A DNA stretch of 11,645 bases from DATJXG01 sp035500455 (GTDB lineage: Bacteria; Acidobacteriota; Terriglobia; Terriglobales; Acidobacteriaceae): the NCBI GenBank assembly GCA_035500455.1, contig DATJXG010000012.1, positions 1 to 11,645 on the forward strand, in the 5' to 3' direction. Positions within the stretch are counted from its first letter, which is position 1, and every line of letters begins with the position of its first letter. The notes under the pieces were generated by a model. It did not search any database. It was not told where the DNA came from and worked only from the letters and a program-made list of their open reading frames with translations. Below, piece by piece: positions 6,567 through 11,645 of this stretch. Position numbers and translations under genes: made by a program.

Positions 6567-6971
6567 CTAAGCGCGCGACGAGAGCATGGTGAGAATATCG
6601 CGCAGGCCCTGCCGGATGTATTTCAAATTCGTGGCGGAGGCAACGGGAAAGGGCAGCGGCGCCTGTTTCTTGTCGCCACGGTGTTCATCCCGCAACTGCT
6701 GGCGTGCGCCGGCGATGGTAAAGCCCTCTTCGTAAAGCAGTTGCTTGATCCGCAGCACGCTCTCTACATCCTTCCGCCGGTACATGCGTTGGCCGGTGCT
6801 GCTCTTGATGGGGCGCAGTTGAGGAAACTCGGTTTCCCAGAAACGCAGCACGTAGGCCGGCAGGCGGCAAAGAGTGGCCACCTCGCCGATGCGGAAATAA
6901 AGCCGCTCTGGAATCAGCACATCGGCGGTTCTGGCGGACGACTTGGCTGTGGCTTTGTTCCGCGGGCTCAT
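6567..6971 (-). CDS. Short MerR-family transcriptional regulator
   Basis: A 134-residue protein with a MerR-type winged helix-turn-helix at about residues 24-95: YFRIGEVATLCRLPAYVLRFWE, followed by the wing STGQRMYRRKDVESVLRIKQLLYEEGFTIAGARQQL. The typical long MerR dimerisation coiled coil and any metal- or drug-binding domain are missing; only about 40 residues follow. A basic Ser/Ala-rich tail of about 20 residues precedes the domain. Such short MerR-like regulators, with an unknown effector, are widespread in acidobacteria and deltaproteobacteria, where they often sit near translation genes; no such neighbour is visible here. The ATG at 6971 has only a weak GAG 7 bases upstream. A promoter candidate with an extended -10 lies at 7011-7039. 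Confidence 0.93.
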   Translation of the reverse strand: MSPRNKATAKSSARTADVLIPERLYFRIGEVATLCRLPAYVLRFWETEFPQLRPIKSSTGQRMYRRKDVESVLRIKQLLYEEGFTIAGARQQLRDEHRGDKKQAPLPFPVASATNLKYIRQGLRDILTMLSSRA

Positions 6972-7010
6972 GCGTGGCTCAGGCTGTCGGGATCGCTTTC
7001 TCCCAAGGCG

Positions 7011-7039
7011 TTTCTAGCACGAGCGGGGCTTCGGCACAA
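7011..7039 (-). promoter_or_regulatory. Candidate promoter of the MerR-type gene
   Basis: On the minus strand TTGTGC (7039-7034) is followed by 17 bases and TAGAAA (7016-7011), and the -10 is preceded by TGC, an extended -10 element. Transcription would start near 7004 and give a leader of about 33 bases. Confidence 0.4.
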
Positions 7040-7137
7040 CCAGGAATTTTGCCGTAGCGCCGGCGTCCCGCGGGCCAGGGGGCGCGATCCACCGGCCTTT
7101 CAAGCCAAAAAGAAACCCTGCTGCCGCCCTTCCGCCT

Positions 7138-7166
7138 TCGACTTTTCCCCGCGATCCTTGTATAAA
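7138..7166 (+). promoter_or_regulatory. Candidate promoter of the four-helix membrane gene
   Basis: TCGACT (7138-7143), 17 bases, then TATAAA (7161-7166). The predicted start of transcription near 7173 lies only about 10 bases before the GTG at 7182, so the leader would be very short, as for the kinase gene. Confidence 0.45.
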
Positions 7167-7181
7167 GTCAGGAACGGAACC

Positions 7182-7559
7182 GTGCCTGACGCCCAGCCCA
7201 ATGCGCGCCGCTGGACCGTGATTGCCTCCGGCCTGTTATGCATCGCGCTCGCCCTGGTAGTGATTTTTACCAGCCGCAGCGCCTTCTTCAATCCCATCAC
7301 GGTCGTGGTCGTGGCCGCCATCGGCTCAGTTGCCCTGCTCCTGCAGTTGCGCCTGCGCGATCATCACCGCGGCCTGCACTCTCCCATCTGGCTGAATGCG
7401 CTGGGGATTCTCTTCGCTCTGGCCGCCCTGCTGGCCGACCGGATGGCCGCCGGCCCCCGTTTCGCTCAAGCCATGGCCTTCGCCGCCGTGGGCAGCTTCG
7501 GCGTCAGCGGCGCGATCATCCTCCACGCTTTCCGCAAAGACCGGATGACCTCGAAGTGA
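7182..7559 (+). CDS. Four-helix membrane protein, function unknown
   Basis: A 125-residue integral membrane protein that I do not recognise by name. Four hydrophobic segments lie at about residues 11-30, 36-57, 69-86 and 95-116, joined by short basic loops (RLRDHHRG, DRMAAGPR) and ending in a basic tail, which suggests cytoplasmic termini. The reading frame is open for another 500 bases upstream, but that stretch overlaps the MerR gene on the other strand. GTG at 7182 is chosen because it follows a TATAAA box closely and because the membrane domain begins right after it; AGGAAC upstream is a weak ribosome binding site. The start codon is therefore inferred. It is divergent from the MerR gene and could be its target, but no shared operator is evident. 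Confidence 0.72.
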   Translation: MPDAQPNARRWTVIASGLLCIALALVVIFTSRSAFFNPITVVVVAAIGSVALLLQLRLRDHHRGLHSPIWLNALGILFALAALLADRMAAGPRFAQAMAFAAVGSFGVSGAIILHAFRKDRMTSK

Positions 7560-7628
7560 GCAGTTAGCCGGAATCATGGGTCCCGGCAACATCTCTGTCT
7601 CCAGTCATGACCTGTCCCGTCGTGCCGC

Positions 7629-7680
7629 TCTCCGTGTTCTCGGCGGCGGTTCTTTGCGCTCTCGGCGTCTTAAGATTTTG
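7629..7680 (+). repeat. Copy of the CTTTGCG/CTCGGCG intergenic phrase
   Basis: This gap between convergent genes contains CTCGGCGG, TTCTTTGCG, CTCTCGGCG and TCTTAAGATTT in order. The 29 bases at 7650-7678 match 6509-6537 at 23 positions, and all six differences are transitions. The same order of words (CTCGGCGG, TTTCTTTGCG, CTCGGCGT) appears on the minus strand at 1852-1898. Confidence 0.55.
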
Positions 7681-7740
7681 CTTGTTTACTTCAGGCATCA
7701 CAACTTGGCGGTCATTTGCGCAGAGAAAGCGGGAGGAGCC

Positions 7741-8607
7741 CTACTTCGCCTGAAACTCCACCGTTAAGGTAGTCTCGATCTCAACCGGATTTCCTCTCAC
7801 CCGGTACGGCTGAAAGCGCCACAGCTTGACCGCATTCATGGCGGCGCGGCTCAAGGCATCCGGAGTGCCCACGGGATGCTGATCGATCACCGTCCCGTCC
7901 CGTCCAATCACTACGTTCAGTAACACCGCTCCCGCTGTGCCGCGCCGCATGCCCTCGGGAAGCGCCGGGTCTTCCTTGTACACCAGCAAAGGTTCCATCA
8001 CCCCGGGCGGCAACGCGATGCGGTGTGTGGAAGCGCCTGCCGACGCCTGCGCGGCTTGCGCTCTCAGGTCTCCCCAGCCTGCCTGCCAACGCCACCAGAA
8101 CAGCGCCAGGGCCAAAAGGGCAACCAAGCCCGCGGCGCTCAGGAAACGCCTGGAGAGCAGGAAGCCGCGTAGCGTGAACTTTTCCTGGAGATCTAACACG
8201 CTGTCTTTGCCGACCTTGAGCGCCGACGAAGAACTGCCGGCCGGTTCCCGTGAATCGCCGCCCAGATGGCGATGCGTCCAGCGCCGGATAATCGCCCGCT
8301 GCTCCACCGACAACGTCTGAAACGCCAGCCCGCAGCGCAACGGCGTGCGGTGCCTCACCACCGCCTTGGCATGCAGGCCCAACCCCATCTCCGGCAGTAG
8401 AAACTCCACCGCCACCGGATCGCCGGGGGTGAGTTCTCCTCCCAGGACAGCCGCAATTCCGCCCTCTCCCAGGTCAAGTGACCGGCCGGGAATGGCATTG
8501 GGAACGCCCGAGCGCACGACTGTCACTCGCACCGGCACCGCCAACGGGCAGCGAGGAATGCGCCGCCGGGCACTCGCCTCGGAGGGCGTACCCATCGGCA
8601 TCCTCAT
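7741..8607 (-). CDS. PilZ-TM-TonB_C fusion protein
   Basis: A 288-residue inner-membrane protein joining three parts. Residues about 14-115 look like a PilZ domain: the RxxxR element (Arg15 to Arg19 in RRRIPR) and the downstream DLGEGG (45-50), where the usual DxSxxG serine is glycine. PilZ domains bind cyclic di-GMP. A linker follows, then one membrane helix at about 155-172 (FLSAAGLVALLALALFWW). Residues about 195-288 are a TonB C-terminal domain (AVLLNVVIGRDGTVID and WRFQPYRVRGNPVEIETTLTVEF). This places PilZ in the cytoplasm and TonB_C in the periplasm. Whether it energises outer-membrane receptors is uncertain, since no ExbB/ExbD genes or Pro-rich spacer are present. AAGGTG lies about 4-5 bases before the ATG at 8607; ATGs at 8601 and 8595 are possible alternatives. 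An extended -10 promoter is at 8693-8701. Confidence 0.92.
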   Translation of the reverse strand: MRMPMGTPSEASARRRIPRCPLAVPVRVTVVRSGVPNAIPGRSLDLGEGGIAAVLGGELTPGDPVAVEFLLPEMGLGLHAKAVVRHRTPLRCGLAFQTLSVEQRAIIRRWTHRHLGGDSREPAGSSSSALKVGKDSVLDLQEKFTLRGFLLSRRFLSAAGLVALLALALFWWRWQAGWGDLRAQAAQASAGASTHRIALPPGVMEPLLVYKEDPALPEGMRRGTAGAVLLNVVIGRDGTVIDQHPVGTPDALSRAAMNAVKLWRFQPYRVRGNPVEIETTLTVEFQAK

Positions 8608-8931
8608 GATTCACCTTGGCTAAGCATTTTGGGGGCGAGGGTTCGCAGCCTGCGTTGGAGCAAGCCAGATCGAGCGACCCTGGGCGGCAAAAAGTATAGC
8701 ACCGCGCCCCAAACTGGCGAACAGCTTTCCAGAGCCGGATACAACCTGCGCATGACCTGTGTAAGCCTATGTTACTGAATAACTTGTGAAGAGAACACCT
8801 GTCCGGAGGAAGAATCAAAAAACGCCATCAGGAGAACCTCAATACCGAGGGGAAAGCCTCAGAATACAAAACTGCTAAACCGCACTGCCAGAAGGGATTG
8901 CGGGCGCCGGCCAGAGGCGCTTGACGGCCGA
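8608..8931. other. Intergenic region between two minus-strand genes
   Basis: Apart from the promoter at 8693-8701, I see no gene, repeat family member or known RNA here. The part from 8750 to 8890 is noticeably richer in A than the surroundings and contains small hairpins (GAGGGGAAAGCCTC at 8849-8862 or nearby). At 8917-8944 a two-part hairpin (GCGC, GGCCG-ATTA-CGGCC, GCGC) covers the stop codon of the small coiled-coil gene and may help end its transcript, though no T tract follows. Confidence 0.4.
8693..8701 (-). promoter_or_regulatory. Extended -10 promoter of the PilZ-TonB gene
   Basis: On the minus strand TGC-TATACT (8701-8693) is a strong extended -10. The hexamer 17 bases upstream, TTCGCC, is a poor -35, as is usual for extended -10 promoters. 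Transcription would start near 8686 and give a leader of about 80 bases. Confidence 0.5.
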
Positions 8932-9189
8932 TTACGGCCAGCGCTTTGCAGTATCTTCCCAACCCGCCGCGCGGGCGGGTTGCGCCGCCTGATTGTTGGC
9001 CGGTTGCGGGATGCGAATCGGCTGCTGCGAGGGTGAAGCCGTGCTTGCCAGCGTCGGCTTGTTGCCTTCGATCAGATTGTCCTTTTCGTCAGAAAGAAGC
9101 GGGGCCGCCACACGCAGCGCCTCCACTTCCTTTTCCAGCCGGGAAAGTTCCAGCTCTTTCTGTCTCAGCACTTCGTACACGTTTCTCAT
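8932..9189 (-). CDS. Small coiled-coil protein, function unknown
   Basis: An 85-residue protein of a type I have seen in acidobacteria, with no known function. Residues 1-33 (MRNVYEVLRQKELELSRLEKEVEALRV and following AAPLL) form a heptad-patterned amphipathic helix likely to make a coiled coil. The remainder is Pro/Gln/Ala/Ser-rich and probably disordered, ending in GWEDTAKRWP. There is no signal peptide or membrane segment, so it should be cytoplasmic. The start at 9189 has only a weak AGGTG/GAG region upstream but matches the conserved N terminus. The promoter at 9258-9285 carries a palindrome over its -35, which suggests repression by a dimeric regulator. Confidence 0.8.
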   Translation of the reverse strand: MRNVYEVLRQKELELSRLEKEVEALRVAAPLLSDEKDNLIEGNKPTLASTASPSQQPIRIPQPANNQAAQPARAAGWEDTAKRWP

Positions 9190-9257
9190 GAACTCGCACC
9201 TATCGGACGGGCTCTAAATACAATTGATTGAGATACTAGGGTGATGTTTAAACCGAC

Positions 9258-9285
9258 ACTTTAGCAGGTGACAAAATTTTGTCAA
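9258..9285 (-). promoter_or_regulatory. Promoter of the coiled-coil gene with overlapping palindrome
   Basis: On the minus strand a perfect TTGACA lies at 9285-9280, then 16 bases, then TAAAGT at 9263-9258 as a moderate -10. The -35 overlaps TGACAAAATTTTGTCA (9269-9284), a perfect 16-base palindrome and so a good candidate operator. The leader to 9189 would be about 62 bases. Confidence 0.55.
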
Positions 9286-9742
9286 GAAATTAGCGGATGG
9301 TTACGCCCCTTTGATTTCGGCCCCATCTCACAATGGAACATCCCAAGCCCCATCTATCACTTCCCCGTATTTAGCCCTCCCACACTTTCCCCCCGGACTC
9401 GCCAAGGTATCCATCCCGCCAGCCCATGGATTCGTACCCCTCCCCCTTGATTCCCGCCGCTATCCCTGCGAAAAACATCCCTTGACACCCTGTTGCCTGC
9501 CTAACGTTTACCTCCCGCTGTCGTCCAATGAATATTACGAGATCCCGGCCACTTGGGGATGCGCCAGGCCTTGCAACTCCAACTGCGTCTCACGGCTCGA
9601 CTGCGGCGTTCGTTTTTTGGGGAACCAGTGGAAGGCCCAAAACGTATCACGGCGAAGAGGAAGAAACCGACTGTTCGGCCCATGCAACCTGACAGTGCCT
9701 GTTCGCTGGCGATGGGGCAGTTGACCCCCGGAGGATGAGGTC
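9286..9742. other. Long C-rich intergenic region
   Basis: No gene is well supported. From about 9319 to 9525 the plus strand is strongly pyrimidine-rich (runs such as CCCTCCCAC, CCCCCC, CCCCTCCCCC) and G-poor, so the minus strand carries several G runs. TTGACA at 9482-9487 has no -10 at the usual distance. A 54-codon frame at 9528-9692 (beginning MNITRSRPLGDAPGLATPTA) ends 50 bases before the next gene but lacks a ribosome binding site. A long untranslated leader or a non-coding RNA for the gene at 9743 is possible but unproven. Confidence 0.4.
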
Positions 9743-10258
9743 ATGGATAGCAGTGGCGGTGTCATCAACGAGAACAGCAACTTTTTGCGCTCGGGCGATC
9801 CCCATGTGCAGCAGGTAGTAAGAGCGGCGCACGAGGAACTACAGCAGTTGTTGCGCCAGCGGGCCGAGATCATGAAGCGCATCGGCACCGTCAAGCAGAC
9901 CATCGCCGGCCTGGCGAACCTCTTCGGCGACAGCGTGCTCAACGAAGAACTCATGGAGTTGATGGACCGCAAGTCCGCCGGCCGCCAGCCCGGTTTCACC
10001 AAGGCCTGCCGCATGGTGCTCATGGAGGCCAACCAGCCCCTCGGCGCCCGCGAGGTCTGCGACCGCATCCGCCGCCGCATCCCCGCCATCCTGGTTCGCC
10101 ACAAAGATCCCCTCGCCTCGGTCACCACAGTACTGAATCGCCTGGTAGACTACGGCGAAGCCCGCGCGGTAATCCCGCAAAGCGGACGCCGCGCCTGGGA
10201 GTGGGTCGCGGACGCAGGTGCCGCTGCCTTTACAACCGAAGAGAGCGTTCCCTCATAA
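9743..10258 (+). CDS. Coiled-coil/winged-helix protein, putative DNA-binding
   Basis: A 171-residue protein. Residues about 21-60 are a long amphipathic helix (VRAAHEELQQLLRQRAEIMKR and onward) likely to mediate oligomerisation. Residues about 84-145 look like a winged helix: GFTKACRMVLMEANQPLGAREVC, then the strand-turn region HKDPLASVTTVLNRLVDYGEARAV, a pattern similar to HARE-HTH-like and other small winged-helix domains. From memory, close relatives occur in several copies per genome in acidobacteria; their function is not known. There is no sensor domain or membrane segment. The start is well supported: GGAGG lies about 9 bases and GAGG about 2-5 bases before the ATG. No neighbour suggests a role, and the 450-base region upstream may hold a long leader. 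Regulation of transcription is inferred only from the fold. Confidence 0.88.
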   Translation: MDSSGGVINENSNFLRSGDPHVQQVVRAAHEELQQLLRQRAEIMKRIGTVKQTIAGLANLFGDSVLNEELMELMDRKSAGRQPGFTKACRMVLMEANQPLGAREVCDRIRRRIPAILVRHKDPLASVTTVLNRLVDYGEARAVIPQSGRRAWEWVADAGAAAFTTEESVPS

Positions 10259-10281
10259 ATGTAGGCGCATAAATGTAGGCG
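10254..10281 (+). repeat. Tandem 14-base repeat at the stop codon
   Basis: CATAAATGTAGGCG occurs twice in tandem (10254-10267 and 10268-10281). The first copy contains the TAA stop of the winged-helix gene (10256-10258). Right after it CGCGCG (10280-10285) and CGCGCG (10292-10297) form a 6-bp hairpin with a 6-base loop. Confidence 0.75.
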
Positions 10282-10342
10282 CGCGCATCCCCGCGCGTGT
10301 GGCAGCTCACCGCAACCTTAAACCCAACCCTGCGACGGGTGG

Positions 10343-10377
10343 CCCATTTCTCGCGCGCATTTTGCGCGAGAAGTGGG
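10343..10377. repeat. Long palindromic hairpin element
   Basis: CCCATTTCTCGCGC (10343-10356) pairs with GCGCGAGAAGTGGG (10364-10377): 14 pairs with one wobble (T10347 with G10373) and a 7-base loop GCATTTT. It is preceded by GGGTGG. The form resembles dispersed palindromic units (GGTGGCCCA...TGGGG) that I recall from intergenic DNA of acidobacteria. It could also serve as a bidirectional terminator or an mRNA 3' stabiliser. Confidence 0.65.
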
Positions 10378-10845
10378 GATCAATTTCATCTTGACAGACA
10401 AGTTCTGACTTGCCCATAGTGCCTGTCCGTGGACGCGCGGCAGAGGCGCCACTCGTCCGCTGAATCAGCGCTACGATCGGGACGGGTGCCCGACTTGAGC
10501 ATGCCTGCCTCCGCAGCGGAGGAAGGACGCCATTCGTCGCTGAAGCTGACTTTCCCTTTCCGCAGACATTCTTCAGAAACCGTGAAATTGGCGGCCTTTG
10601 CGCAAAAAATTCCTACCGTGAGAACTGTAGTCCTCGGGCGGCAAGCGGCCTAGCAGCGCCTACAGGGTTATATCCCATAGCTATTGCAACTCTCTGCCTG
10701 CATGGCATTTGCACGCCAAGACGAAATTTGTGCGGCGGACGCGCGGTTTTCGGCACGGCGATTGCATCTTACGTCGCGGTTGTAGATTTGCCGGGCCCCT
10801 GCAGTAGCGCCAATCGTCAGAAACTCGTGCAAGGGAGAGAACCTT
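10378..10845. other. Repeat-rich intergenic region
   Basis: No supported gene. TTGACA at 10391-10396 is followed by a small inverted repeat CAAGT-TCTG-ACTTG but no clear -10. Two imperfect copies of a module lie at 10447-10469 (CGCCACTCGTCCGCTGAA) and 10528-10548 (CGCCATTCGTCGCTGAA). Between them CCTCCGC-A-GCGGAGG (10508-10522) is palindromic. From 10560 to 10845 I see nothing definite; the promoter of the gene at 10846 must lie there but cannot be placed with confidence. Confidence 0.45.
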
Positions 10846-11586
10846 ATGAAATTACTTGGGACCGCAGGCGCAGCGGCATTGTCGCTCATGCTGGCCTTTG
10901 CTACGCTTGGCTACGCTCAGGACCAGAAACCTGAAGATCAGAAGCCGGAGTCGAAACCGGCCGAGCAGGCGAAACCGGCGCCGGCCAACAAGAAGTCGAA
11001 GGCAGAAAATCCGGAGCGCAATGACCGCGCCCAGCAGGAACAGCAAAAGGCCGAGCAGAAGCAGGACTCGGACCGTGCCAAGCAGGCGGAGCAGCAGCAA
11101 AAACAGGCAGCCGACCAGGAGAAGCAGGCAGCCGATCAGCAAAAGCACGAACACAGGAGCGCCAAGGATCAACAGAAGGCGCAGCAGGACCAGCAGAAAC
11201 AGGCCGAGCAGAGCCGCAAGCAGCAGGAAAAATTACAGAAGCAGCAGGCCGATCAGGAGAAGCAGGCCAGACAGAACGGACGGCCTGCGCAGAACGCTCC
11301 TGCACCTCAGGCCGAGGCGGCCAACCGCGGCGGCAGGGAACACATTCCTGACGACAAGTTCCGCGCCCACTTCGGTCGCGAACACCATTTCCATGTGAAC
11401 CGCCCGGTAGTGGTGGAAGGCGAGCCGCGCTTTCAATATTCGGGGTTCTGGTTCGTGATGCTTGACCCGTGGCCGGCGGCTTGGTCTTACGACGACGACG
11501 TTTACATCGATTACATCGACGGCATGTACTACCTGTGCGATCCGGTGCATCCGGGGATCCAGATCGCAATCAACGTGGTGGGTTGA
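10846..11586 (+). CDS. Secreted Gln/Lys-rich protein with C-terminal aromatic domain
   Basis: A 246-residue exported protein of unknown function. Residues 1-24 (MKLLGTAGAAALSLMLAFAT and LGYA) are a signal peptide with cleavage before Gln25. Residues about 25-145 are extremely rich in Gln, Lys, Glu, Ala and Asp, with loose QKQAADQEKQ-like repeats; the composition predicts a long charged helix or coiled coil. Residues about 164-246 form a compact-looking domain: DDKFRAHFGREHHFHV, then FQYSGFWFVMLDPWPAAWSYDDDVYIDYIDG and MYYLCDPVHPGIQIAINVVG. The aromatic WPxxWxYxDDVYI pattern recurs, from memory, in secreted acidobacterial proteins. The DDDVYIDYID cluster could bind a cation, but this is a guess. 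The start has AGGGAGAG about 7 bases upstream. A near-palindrome GTTGAC-C-GTCAAC (11582-11594) spans the stop codon. Confidence 0.88.
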   Translation: MKLLGTAGAAALSLMLAFATLGYAQDQKPEDQKPESKPAEQAKPAPANKKSKAENPERNDRAQQEQQKAEQKQDSDRAKQAEQQQKQAADQEKQAADQQKHEHRSAKDQQKAQQDQQKQAEQSRKQQEKLQKQQADQEKQARQNGRPAQNAPAPQAEAANRGGREHIPDDKFRAHFGREHHFHVNRPVVVEGEPRFQYSGFWFVMLDPWPAAWSYDDDVYIDYIDGMYYLCDPVHPGIQIAINVVG

Positions 11587-11645
11587 CCGTCAACAAGCGT
11601 GGCGTCAGACGCCCTCGATGTTCCTCTGTGTTCCTCCTGATTCAT
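11587..11645. other. Right-edge intergenic DNA
   Basis: GGCGTC-A-GACGCC at 11601-11613 is a short palindrome. It is followed by CCTCGATGTTCCTCTGTGTTCCTCCTG, a weak relative of the recurrent CTTTGCG/CTCGGCG phrase of other gaps. No gene is visible. Confidence 0.35.

Noticed and set aside
6972..7160. A tRNA gene next to the MerR-type regulator, as occurs in some other phyla
   Set aside because: No cloverleaf, TTCGANNC-type arm or CCA-bearing acceptor stem could be found on either strand.
6681..7181. N-terminal extension of the four-helix membrane protein
   Set aside because: The extension overlaps the MerR-type gene on the opposite strand for most of its length and has no ribosome binding site; promoter and hydrophobicity favour the GTG at 7182.
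8740..8900. A possible riboswitch or small RNA in the A-rich gap
   Set aside because: Only short stems could be drawn, no known riboswitch core was recognised, and no promoter-terminator pair brackets the segment.
9535..10128. A 197-codon minus-strand frame opposite the winged-helix gene
   Set aside because: It has no ribosome binding site, an Arg/Ser-rich composition without domains, and overlaps a well-supported plus-strand gene.
10901..11569. Long frames on both strands overlapping the Gln/Lys-rich gene
   Set aside because: They arise from the repetitive CAG/AAG-type codons read in other frames. Only the 10846-11586 frame has a signal peptide and a ribosome binding site.

Overview
The window looks like chromosomal DNA of an Acidobacteriota bacterium, probably class Terriglobia (formerly Acidobacteriia). 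The grounds are moderately high GC; a Ser/Thr kinase carrying a TolB-like propeller; PilZ and TonB_C modules in one protein; several short secreted or coiled-coil proteins of types I associate with this phylum; and long intergenic gaps filled with small repeats. This assignment is inference. I see no rRNA, tRNA, transposase, phage or CRISPR signature.

Layout. Positions 195-1613 hold three minus-strand genes: a small two-helix membrane protein followed by two YciI/DGPF-family proteins. Each has its own promoter-like element with the same architecture, TGTCGA, exactly 17 bases, CGAC. This matches the -35/-10 pattern I recall for group ECF42 extracytoplasmic-function sigma factors, whose known targets are DGPF genes. 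No sigma factor is in the window, so this looks like a small regulon controlled from elsewhere, and it includes a membrane protein of unknown function. This is the most interesting signal I found.

Positions 2068-5535 (plus) hold a secreted two-domain protein and a transmembrane Ser/Thr kinase with an extracytoplasmic propeller. The kinase start follows a TATAAT box so closely that the mRNA may be nearly leaderless. Positions 5685-6971 (minus) hold a secreted double-BON protein and a short MerR-type regulator. Positions 7182-7559 (plus) encode a four-helix membrane protein. Positions 7741-8607 (minus) encode a PilZ-TM-TonB_C fusion. Positions 8932-9189 (minus) encode a small coiled-coil protein with a perfect 16-base palindrome over its promoter. 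Positions 9743-10258 (plus) encode a coiled-coil/winged-helix protein, and 10846-11586 (plus) encode a secreted Gln/Lys-rich protein.

Intergenic DNA is structured. A recurring phrase built from CTTTGCG and CTCGGCG(T) turns up in several gaps (clearest at 1806-1898, 6509-6537 and 7629-7680; weaker at 56-94, 5545-5590 and 11611-11640). The gap at 10254-10550 is a cluster of a tandem repeat, a 14-bp hairpin, and a dispersed pair of similar modules. Apart from the putative ECF42-type trio the genes do not form an evident pathway; most are independent units involved in envelope functions or signalling.
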